This document shows, in pieces, positions 57,589 to 64,000 of a stretch of DNA of 64,000 nt. The position numbers were made by a program, and so were the translations under genes. Positions within the stretch are counted from its first letter, which is position 1. Each line of letters opens with the position of its first letter. The stretch is from Pseudomonas rustica (lineage in GTDB: Bacteria > Pseudomonadota > Gammaproteobacteria > Pseudomonadales > Pseudomonadaceae), in contig NZ_JAGYHF010000009.1 of assembly GCF_018336155.1 (NCBI RefSeq), positions 62,001-126,000 on the forward strand. Reading direction: 5' to 3'. Under the pieces are notes generated by a model. It saw nothing but the letters and a program-made list of their open reading frames with translations, had not been told where the DNA came from and searched no databases.

Positions 57589-59041
57589 GAATCAGAAAGC
57601 CATGCCGCAACCGGAAATGCGCCGCATCCGTCGCATCCACTTCGTCGGTATCGGCGGCGTGGGCATGTGCGGTATTGCCGAAGTGTTGTTGAACCTGGGC
57701 TACGAAGTGTCCGGTTCCGACCTGAAAGCTTCGCCGGTCACCGAGCGTCTGGAATCGTTCGGCGCGCAGATCTTCATCGGCCACCGTGCCGAGAACGCCG
57801 CGACCGCCGATGTATTGGTGGTGTCGAGCGCGGTGAACACCTCTAACCCGGAAGTCGCGACGGCCCTTGAACGTCGTATTCCAGTGGTGCCGCGGGCCGA
57901 AATGCTCGCTGAGCTGATGCGCTATCGCCACGGCATCGCCGTCGCCGGTACGCACGGCAAAACCACCACCACCAGCCTGATCGCTTCGGTGTTCGCCGCC
58001 GGTGGTCTGGATCCGACCTTCGTCATCGGTGGTCGTCTGAATGCTGCGGGCACCAATGCCCAGCTCGGCACCAGCCGTTACCTGATCGCCGAAGCCGATG
58101 AAAGCGACGCGAGCTTCCTGCACCTGCAACCGCTGGTGGCCGTGGTCACCAACATCGATGCCGACCACATGGCGACCTACGACGGTGACTTCAACAAACT
58201 GAAGAAAACCTTCGTCGAGTTCCTGCACAACCTGCCGTTCTACGGTTTGGCCGTGATGTGCCTCGACGACCCGGTCGTGCGCGAAATCCTGCCGCTGGTG
58301 AAACGTCCGACCGTGACCTACGGCTTCAGCGAAGACGCTGACGTGCGCGCGATCAATGTGCGTCAGCAAGGCATGCAGACCTTCTTCACCGTGCTGCGCC
58401 CTGACCGCGAGCCGCTGGACGTTTCCGTGAACATGCCGGGCAATCACAACGTGCTCAACTCGCTGGCGACCATCTGCATTGCGTCCGATGAGGGCGTCAG
58501 CGATGAAGCCATCGTTCAGGGCCTGTCGGGTTTCCAGGGTGTCGGTCGACGCTTCCAGGTCTACGGCGAACTGCCGGTGGACGGTGGCCACGTGATGTTG
58601 GTCGACGACTACGGTCACCACCCGACCGAAGTCGCGGCCGTGATCAAAGCCGTACGCGGTGGCTGGCCGGAACGCCGTCTGGTGATGGTGTATCAACCGC
58701 ACCGTTATAGCCGCACCCGCGACCTGTACGACGATTTCGTCAATGTACTGGCCGACGCCAACGTGCTGCTGCTGATGGAAGTTTATCCGGCCGGCGAAGA
58801 GCCGATCCCGGGCGCCGACAGCCGCAAGCTGTGCAACAGCATCCGCCAGCGCGGTCAGCTCGACCCGATCTACATCGAGCGTGGCGTTGATCTGGCACCG
58901 CTGGTGAAGCCGCTGTTGCGTGCTGGCGACATCCTGCTGTGCCAGGGCGCGGGTGATATCGGCGGTCTCGCGCCGAAGCTGTTGAAAAGTGAATTGTTCG
59001 CTGGCGCCGTGGCGGCGTCGGTCGAGGGGAAGTTGAAATGA
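57581..59041 (+). CDS. murC: UDP-MurNAc:L-Ala ligase
   Basis: First committed amino-acid ligase of the pentapeptide pathway. 486 aa with the N-terminal UDP-MurNAc-binding VGIGGVGMCGIAEVLLNLGY near residues 22-41, P-loop VAGTHGKTTTTSLIA near 122-136, TNIDADHMATY near 190-200 and DDYGHHPTEVAA near 343-354. ATG 57581 follows GGAGGTGGCCC. Overlaps murG by 8 bp and ddl by 4 bp. There is no murB between murC and ddl. Confidence 0.97.
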   Translation: MVENQKAMPQPEMRRIRRIHFVGIGGVGMCGIAEVLLNLGYEVSGSDLKASPVTERLESFGAQIFIGHRAENAATADVLVVSSAVNTSNPEVATALERRIPVVPRAEMLAELMRYRHGIAVAGTHGKTTTTSLIASVFAAGGLDPTFVIGGRLNAAGTNAQLGTSRYLIAEADESDASFLHLQPLVAVVTNIDADHMATYDGDFNKLKKTFVEFLHNLPFYGLAVMCLDDPVVREILPLVKRPTVTYGFSEDADVRAINVRQQGMQTFFTVLRPDREPLDVSVNMPGNHNVLNSLATICIASDEGVSDEAIVQGLSGFQGVGRRFQVYGELPVDGGHVMLVDDYGHHPTEVAAVIKAVRGGWPERRLVMVYQPHRYSRTRDLYDDFVNVLADANVLLLMEVYPAGEEPIPGADSRKLCNSIRQRGQLDPIYIERGVDLAPLVKPLLRAGDILLCQGAGDIGGLAPKLLKSELFAGAVAASVEGKLK

Positions 59042-60012
59042 CTGCTGCCTACGCCAACCTGTTCTCCACCATCGCGCCGAAAGACTTCGGCCGCGTCGCC
59101 GTGCTCTTCGGCGGCTTGAGTGCCGAGCGTGAGGTTTCGCTGAAATCCGGTAACGCCGTTCTCGATGCGCTGCAGAGCGCTGGTGTGGACGCGTTCGGTA
59201 TCGACGTTGGCGCCGACATTCTGCAACGTCTGCTGAGTGAAAAAATCGACCGCGCCTTCATCATTCTTCACGGCCGTGGCGGTGAAGACGGCTCCATGCA
59301 GGGCCTGCTCGAAGTGGCCGGCATTCCCTACACCGGCAGCGGCATTCTGGCCTCGGCACTGGCGATGGACAAACTGCGCACCAAGCAGGTCTGGCACAGC
59401 CTCGGGATTCCGACGCCGCGTCACGCCGTGCTGTGCAGCGAAGCCGATTGTATTTCTGCGGCGACGGAACTGGGCTTCCCTTTGATCGTCAAACCGGCCC
59501 ATGAAGGTTCAAGTATCGGGATGGCCAAAGTGAGTTCTGCGTCCGAGTTGATCGACGCATGGAAAGCGGCCAGTACCTACGATTCGCAAGTCTTGGTTGA
59601 GCAATGGATTCAAGGTCCGGAGTTCACCATCGCCACCCTGCGTGACCAGGTGTTGCCTCCAATCGCCCTGGGTACACCGCACACGTTTTACGACTACGAC
59701 GCCAAGTACATCGCCAACGATACCCAGTACCGCATTCCGTGCGGGCTGGATGCCGCCAAGGAACAGGAACTCATGGATCTCACGGCCAAGGCCAGTGAGG
59801 CGCTGGGGATTGCCGGTTGGGGCAGGGCGGACGTGATGCAGGACGCCGACGGGCAGTTCTGGTTCCTGGAAGTGAACACCGCACCGGGCATGACCGATCA
59901 CAGTCTGGTGCCGATGGCGGCCCGTGCTGCCGGTCTGGATTTCCAGCAACTGGTACTGGCGATTCTGGCCGCCAGTGTTGAAGGCGCAGTTACCCAAGAG
60001 GCGCGAGGTTAA
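59038..60012 (+). CDS. ddlB: D-alanine-D-alanine ligase
   Basis: Makes the D-Ala-D-Ala dipeptide used by MurF. 324 aa ATP-grasp enzyme: VLFGGLSAEREVSLKSGNAV near residues 22-41, HGRGGEDGSMQGLLEVAGIPYTGS with conserved HGxxGEDG near 79-86, GSSIGMAKV near 158-166, and WFLEVNTAPGMTDHSLVP near 278-295 with metal-binding Glu and Asn. The family has two Pseudomonas copies; the one in dcw is usually called DdlB. Confidence 0.95.
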   Translation: MTAAYANLFSTIAPKDFGRVAVLFGGLSAEREVSLKSGNAVLDALQSAGVDAFGIDVGADILQRLLSEKIDRAFIILHGRGGEDGSMQGLLEVAGIPYTGSGILASALAMDKLRTKQVWHSLGIPTPRHAVLCSEADCISAATELGFPLIVKPAHEGSSIGMAKVSSASELIDAWKAASTYDSQVLVEQWIQGPEFTIATLRDQVLPPIALGTPHTFYDYDAKYIANDTQYRIPCGLDAAKEQELMDLTAKASEALGIAGWGRADVMQDADGQFWFLEVNTAPGMTDHSLVPMAARAAGLDFQQLVLAILAASVEGAVTQEARG

Positions 60013-60016
60013 GACC

Positions 60017-60883
60017 ATGCAAGGCGCTCAGCTCAGACATCAGCCACCCGCACCCGGCCGCAAGCCGGTACCGCGGGGTGCCAGCCGAATGGTGGCGAAA
60101 GAGCCGATGTCCGCGCGCCTGCCGAAAGCCAATTTCGGTTTTCTGAAAAGCCTGTTCTGGCCGGTGCTGCTGGTTGTGCTGGGCTTTGGTACGTACGAAG
60201 GGGCAACGCGTTTGCTGCCTTACGCCGACCGGCCGATCACCAAGATCGCCGTGCAGGGCGACCTGAGCTATATCAGCCAGCAAGCAGTGCAGCAGCGCAT
60301 CGCCCCGTACGTGGCGTCGAGCTTCTTCACCATCGACTTGGCCGGGATGCGCACCGAGCTTGAGCAGATGCCCTGGATCGCCCATGCCGAAGTACGTCGG
60401 GTGTGGCCGGATCAAGTGGTGATCCGCCTCGAAGAGCAATTACCGGTAGCGCGTTGGGGCGACGAGTCGTTGCTGAACAACCAGGGCCAGGCGTTTACAC
60501 CCAAGGAACTGGCGAACTACGAACACCTGCCACAGCTGTTCGGCCCACAACGGGCTCAGCAGCAAGTGATGCAGCAGTATCAGGTGCTGAGCCAGATGCT
60601 GCGGCCGTTGGGCTTCTCGATTGCACGCCTGGAATTGCGTGAACGCGGGAGCTGGTTCCTGACCACCGGTGCCGGCAGTTCCGGCCCCGGCATCGAGCTG
60701 CTGCTGGGACGCGGCAATTTGGTGGAAAAGATGCGCCGCTTTATCGCCATCTATGACAAGACGCTTAAAGACCAGATTACGAACATTGCGCGCATCGATC
60801 TGCGCTACGCCAACGGCCTCGCTGTTGGCTGGCGGGAACCTGTAGCGCCGACGACAGCCCAACCCGCTGTCGCGAAGAATTAA
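60017..60883 (+). CDS. ftsQ: Cell division protein FtsQ
   Basis: A 288-aa bitopic protein: cytoplasmic N-terminus of about 50 residues rich in Arg and Pro, one transmembrane helix near 48-65 (LFWPVLLVVLGFGTYEGA), a POTRA domain (KIAVQGDLSYISQQAVQQRI near 77-96) and the FtsQ beta domain (WIAHAEVRRVWPDQVVIRLE near 121-140). Scaffold of FtsQLB. Start ATG 60017, 4 bp after ddl, preceded by GAGGTTAAGACC. Confidence 0.95.
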   Translation: MQGAQLRHQPPAPGRKPVPRGASRMVAKEPMSARLPKANFGFLKSLFWPVLLVVLGFGTYEGATRLLPYADRPITKIAVQGDLSYISQQAVQQRIAPYVASSFFTIDLAGMRTELEQMPWIAHAEVRRVWPDQVVIRLEEQLPVARWGDESLLNNQGQAFTPKELANYEHLPQLFGPQRAQQQVMQQYQVLSQMLRPLGFSIARLELRERGSWFLTTGAGSSGPGIELLLGRGNLVEKMRRFIAIYDKTLKDQITNIARIDLRYANGLAVGWREPVAPTTAQPAVAKN

Positions 60884-60898
60884 GAAGAGGCAGGACCC

Positions 60899-62158
60899 AT
60901 GGCAAACGTGCAAAGCGGCAAAATGATCGTCGGTCTCGATATCGGCACCTCCAAAGTGGTGGCGCTGGTCGGCGAGGTCTCCGACGACGGCACGCTGGAA
61001 ATCGTCGGGATCGGTACCCATCCGTCCCGTGGCCTGAAGAAGGGCGTGGTGGTGAACATCGAGTCCACCGTGCAATCGATCCAGCGTGCGATCGAAGAAG
61101 CCCAACTGATGGCGGGCTGCCGCATTCACTCGGCGTTCGTCGGCGTGGCGGGCAATCACATCCGCAGCCTGAACTCCCACGGCATCGTCGCGATCCGTGA
61201 TCGCGAAGTCAGCTCGGCCGACCTTGAGCGCGTACTCGACGCTGCTCAGGCTGTAGCGATCCCGGCTGACCAGCGCGTGCTGCACACCCTGCCGCAGGAT
61301 TACGTGATCGATAACCAGGAAGGCGTTCGCGAACCTCTGGGGATGTCCGGCGTGCGTCTGGAAGCCAAGGTTCACGTGGTCACCTGCGCCGTCAACGCTG
61401 CACAGAACATTGAAAAATGCGTGCGTCGCTGCGGTCTGGAAATCGACGACATCATTCTCGAGCAACTGGCCTCGGCCTACTCGGTACTGACCGACGACGA
61501 GAAAGAGCTGGGCGTGTGCCTGGTCGACATCGGCGGCGGTACTACCGACATCGCGATCTTCACCGAAGGCGCGATCCGTCACACCGCGGTGATCCCGATT
61601 GCCGGTGATCAGGTGACCAACGACATCGCCATGGCGCTGCGCACCCCGACTCAGTACGCCGAAGAAATCAAAATCCGCTACGCCTGCGCCCTGGCGAAAC
61701 TGGCCGGTGCCGGTGAAACCATCAAGGTGCCAAGCGTCGGCGACCGTCCACCGCGCGAACTGTCGCGTCAGGCCCTGGCCGAAGTGGTCGAGCCGCGTTA
61801 CGACGAACTGTTCACGCTGATTCAGGCCGAGCTGCGTCGCAGCGGCTACGAAGACCTGATCCCGGCCGGCATCGTGCTGACTGGCGGTACTTCGAAGATG
61901 GAAGGCGCGACTGAACTGGCCGAAGAAATCTTCCACATGCCGGTTCGTCTGGGCGTGCCGCACGGCGTCAAAGGTCTGGATGACGTGGTGCGCAACCCGA
62001 TTTATTCCACTGGCGTTGGCTTGTTGATGTACGGCCTGCAAAAGCAGTCCGACGGGATCTCGTTCTCGGGCATCGGCAGCCGCGACAGCTACAGCAACGA
62101 AGAGCCACAGGCGCCGTTGCTGGATCGATTGAAGAAGTGGGTTCAAGGCAACTTTTAA
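60899..62158 (+). CDS. ftsA: Cell division protein FtsA
   Basis: A 419-aa actin-like ATPase tethering FtsZ to the membrane. Phosphate-1 MIVGLDIGTSKVVALVGE near residues 9-26, the 1C subdomain region RGLKKGVVVNIESTVQSIQR, phosphate-2 VDIGGGTTDIAIF near 212-224, adenosine motif IVLTGGTSKMEG near 324-335, and a C-terminal amphipathic membrane helix (LLDRLKKWVQGNF). RBS AAGAAGAGG before the start. Confidence 0.97.
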   Translation: MANVQSGKMIVGLDIGTSKVVALVGEVSDDGTLEIVGIGTHPSRGLKKGVVVNIESTVQSIQRAIEEAQLMAGCRIHSAFVGVAGNHIRSLNSHGIVAIRDREVSSADLERVLDAAQAVAIPADQRVLHTLPQDYVIDNQEGVREPLGMSGVRLEAKVHVVTCAVNAAQNIEKCVRRCGLEIDDIILEQLASAYSVLTDDEKELGVCLVDIGGGTTDIAIFTEGAIRHTAVIPIAGDQVTNDIAMALRTPTQYAEEIKIRYACALAKLAGAGETIKVPSVGDRPPRELSRQALAEVVEPRYDELFTLIQAELRRSGYEDLIPAGIVLTGGTSKMEGATELAEEIFHMPVRLGVPHGVKGLDDVVRNPIYSTGVGLLMYGLQKQSDGISFSGIGSRDSYSNEEPQAPLLDRLKKWVQGNF

Positions 62159-62263
62159 AAGCAGTTCGAAGCGTCAAGCTTCGAGCGGCAAGCAGTAGCA
62201 GTAGATGCACCGCAACAAACATGCAGTAGGCGAAAAAAACTAGAGAATGTAAGGAGAGGGAAA
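62159..62263 (+). other. ftsA-ftsZ spacer with a small hairpin
   Basis: TCGAAGC and GCTTCGA (about 62166-62184) form a 7-bp stem-loop, followed by an A-rich stretch and the strong ribosome site AAGGAGAGGG of ftsZ. The longest gap inside the dcw cluster, so a place where ftsZ dosage could be adjusted. Confidence 0.5.
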
Positions 62264-63460
62264 ATGTTCGAACTCGTAGACAACATCCCCGCAAGCCCGG
62301 TAATCAAAGTTATCGGTGTCGGCGGTGGCGGCGGCAACGCTGTCAACCACATGGTCAAGAGCAACATCGAAGGCGTTGAATTCATCTGCGCCAACACCGA
62401 TGCTCAAGCGCTGAAAAACATCGGCGCACGTACCATCCTGCAACTGGGCACTGGCGTGACCAAAGGCCTCGGCGCCGGCGCGAACCCGGAAGTCGGCCGT
62501 CAGGCTGCTCTGGAAGACCGTGAGCGTATTGCCGAAGTGCTGCAGGGCACCAACATGGTGTTCATCACCACTGGCATGGGCGGCGGTACCGGTACCGGTG
62601 CTGCACCGATCATCGCCGAAGTGGCCAAGGAAATGGGCATTCTGACCGTTGCGGTCGTGACTCGTCCGTTCCCGTTCGAAGGCCGCAAGCGTATGCAGAT
62701 CGCCGATGAAGGCATCCGCATGCTGTCCGAAAGCGTCGACTCGTTGATCACCATTCCTAACGAGAAGCTGCTGACCATCCTAGGTAAAGACGCCAGCCTG
62801 CTGTCGGCTTTCGCCAAGGCTGACGATGTACTGGCCGGTGCCGTTCGCGGTATCTCCGACATCATCAAGCGTCCGGGCATGATCAACGTCGACTTCGCCG
62901 ACGTGCGTACCGTGATGAGCGAAATGGGCATGGCAATGATGGGCACTGGCTGCGCCAGCGGTCCGAACCGTGCACGTGAAGCCACTGAAGCTGCGATCCG
63001 CAACCCGCTGCTGGAAGACGTGAACCTGCAAGGCGCACGCGGCATTCTGGTGAACATCACCGCCGGCCCTGACCTGTCCCTGGGTGAGTACTCCGACGTA
63101 GGTAGCATCATCGAAGCCTTCGCTTCCGAGCACGCCATGGTCAAGGTCGGTACCGTTATCGATCCGGACATGCGCGACGAGCTGCATGTGACTGTGGTAG
63201 CTACCGGTCTGGGCGCAAAAATCGAGAAGCCTGTGAAGGTCATCGACAATACCGTTCATACCTCGATGTCGACCGCTCAGGTACAACAACCGGCTCCGAC
63301 CCGTCAGGAAGCGCCAGCGGTAAATTACCGTGATCTGGATCGTCCGACCGTCATGCGCAACCAGGCTCAGGCCGGTGCTGCGGCTGCCGCGAAGATGAAT
63401 CCGCAAGATGACCTGGACTACCTGGACATCCCGGCATTCCTGCGTCGTCAGGCCGATTGA
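62264..63460 (+). CDS. ftsZ: Cell division GTPase FtsZ
   Basis: A 398-aa tubulin homologue forming the Z-ring. Tubulin signature GGGTGTGAAP near residues 105-114, NTDAQAL near 45-51 and the T7 loop with NVDFADVRTVM near 207-217. The variable linker (QQPAPTRQEAPAV) leads to the conserved C-terminal peptide DYLDIPAFLRRQAD that binds FtsA and ZipA. Strong ribosome site AAGGAGAGGG. Confidence 0.98.
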   Translation: MFELVDNIPASPVIKVIGVGGGGGNAVNHMVKSNIEGVEFICANTDAQALKNIGARTILQLGTGVTKGLGAGANPEVGRQAALEDRERIAEVLQGTNMVFITTGMGGGTGTGAAPIIAEVAKEMGILTVAVVTRPFPFEGRKRMQIADEGIRMLSESVDSLITIPNEKLLTILGKDASLLSAFAKADDVLAGAVRGISDIIKRPGMINVDFADVRTVMSEMGMAMMGTGCASGPNRAREATEAAIRNPLLEDVNLQGARGILVNITAGPDLSLGEYSDVGSIIEAFASEHAMVKVGTVIDPDMRDELHVTVVATGLGAKIEKPVKVIDNTVHTSMSTAQVQQPAPTRQEAPAVNYRDLDRPTVMRNQAQAGAAAAAKMNPQDDLDYLDIPAFLRRQAD

Positions 63461-63572
63461 TGGAATGTATCAGGGCTATGAAGGTGATTGGTGTTCAGCA
63501 AAGGCTCGGTCTGCTATTATCGCCAGCCTTTGTTGATACCAGTTCGCAATTTGCGCTGAAGCGGCCCAAGCC
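63461..63572 (+). promoter_or_regulatory. Possible lpxC promoter
   Basis: A TATTAT -10 hexamer at 63515-63520 stands about 50 bp before the lpxC start; the -35 match (TGTTCA, 63492-63497, spacer 17) is weak. Read-through from ftsZ is also possible, as no terminator is seen after ftsZ. Confidence 0.4.
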
Positions 63573-64000
63573 ATGATTAAACAACGCACACTGAAAAATA
63601 TTATCCGTGCCACAGGTGTAGGCCTGCACTCCGGTGAGAAGGTCTATCTGACCCTCAAGCCTGCGCCTGTCGACACTGGCATTGTGTTTTGTCGCGCTGA
63701 CCTCGACCCTGTGGTGCAGATCCCTGCCCGCGCGGAAAACGTCGGTGAAACCACTATGTCGACGACGCTGATCAATGGCGACGTCAAAGTGGACACGGTA
63801 GAGCATTTGCTCTCGGCCATGGCTGGCCTGGGCATCGATAACGCCTACGTCGAGCTCTCCGCGTCCGAAGTCCCGATCATGGATGGCAGCGCTGGACCCT
63901 TCGTATTCCTGATTCAATCGGCAGGCCTGGAAGAACAGGACGCCGCCAAGAAATTCATCCGCATCCTGCGTGAAGTGACAGTGGAAGACGGCGACAAGCG
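63573..64000 (+). CDS. lpxC: UDP-3-O-acyl-N-acetylglucosamine deacetylase (partial)
   Basis: First committed step of lipid A synthesis, a zinc amidase. The 142 codons in the window show the N-terminal IKQRTLKNIIRATGVGLHSG, a zinc-ligand region TVEHLLSAMAGLGIDNAYVE near 76-95 (the His of VEH), and PIMDGSAGPFVFLI near 105-118. The rest lies beyond 64000. It is the usual last gene beside ftsZ in gamma-proteobacteria. Confidence 0.97.
   Translation, partial: MIKQRTLKNIIRATGVGLHSGEKVYLTLKPAPVDTGIVFCRADLDPVVQIPARAENVGETTMSTTLINGDVKVDTVEHLLSAMAGLGIDNAYVELSASEVPIMDGSAGPFVFLIQSAGLEEQDAAKKFIRILREVTVEDGDK

Noticed and set aside
1..64000. Prophage, insertion sequence, integron or toxin-antitoxin system
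   Set aside because: No transposase, integrase, phage structural or paired toxin-antitoxin genes are seen anywhere in the window.

Overview
The window is chromosomal DNA of a fluorescent-group Pseudomonas, close to P. fluorescens by gene content. It is GC-rich, the gene order over long stretches matches what I remember of P. aeruginosa PAO1, and the intergenic spaces carry REP-type palindromes typical of fluorescent pseudomonads. These assignments are from memory and from reading the sequence; no search was run. I see no prophage, insertion sequence, CRISPR array, tRNA or integron.

Layout. (1) 1-14.6 kb: nucleobase salvage (uraA-upp and, divergently, hpt), small conserved proteins, mqo, an acyltransferase, two small zinc-ribbon/DUF2007 proteins, an SRAP-family protein, an M48 lipoprotein protease, a GDT1-type manganese exporter under a yybP-ykoY riboswitch, rsmC and hprA. 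(2) 14.6-28 kb, more accessory: a LysE exporter, an AraC regulator divergent from an MFS transporter, then a functional block of acyl-CoA ligase, DUF1302 outer-membrane protein, DUF1329 periplasmic protein and a MalT/LuxR-type regulator, followed by a metallo-hydrolase and an OmpA-like lipoprotein. (3) 28-45.8 kb: zapG/yhcB, a hydrolase, trpS, zapE, a GlxA-type regulator divergent from an acyl-CoA dehydrogenase, an aldo/keto reductase, rplM-rpsI, petABC (cytochrome bc1), sspAB, a BON lipoprotein, gmhA, yraN, lpoA and rsmI. (4) 45.8-64 kb: rnpB, then the complete division and cell wall (dcw) cluster mraZ-rsmH-ftsL-ftsI-murE-murF-mraY-murD-ftsW-murG-murC-ddl-ftsQ-ftsA-ftsZ and the start of lpxC.

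How the parts work together. The dcw cluster makes the cytoplasmic and lipid-linked peptidoglycan precursors (MurC-F, Ddl, MraY, MurG) and the division machine (FtsZ, A, Q, L, W, I). Almost every junction overlaps by a few bases, so translational coupling is likely. MraZ probably regulates the cluster through AAGTGG repeats placed exactly 10 bp apart just downstream of the promoter -10. lpoA, zapE and zapG elsewhere in the window serve the same processes. The bc1 genes and mqo feed electrons through the quinone pool. The acyl-CoA ligase/DUF1302/DUF1329/LuxR block looks like uptake and activation of a hydrophobic carboxylic acid or ester.

The least understood material is the DUF1302/DUF1329 block and its possible operator, an SRAP protein lacking two of the usual active-site residues, a C-terminal domain on TrpS, a 161-bp tandem duplication behind zapG, a 19-bp minisatellite behind sspB, and at least five families of intergenic repeats.
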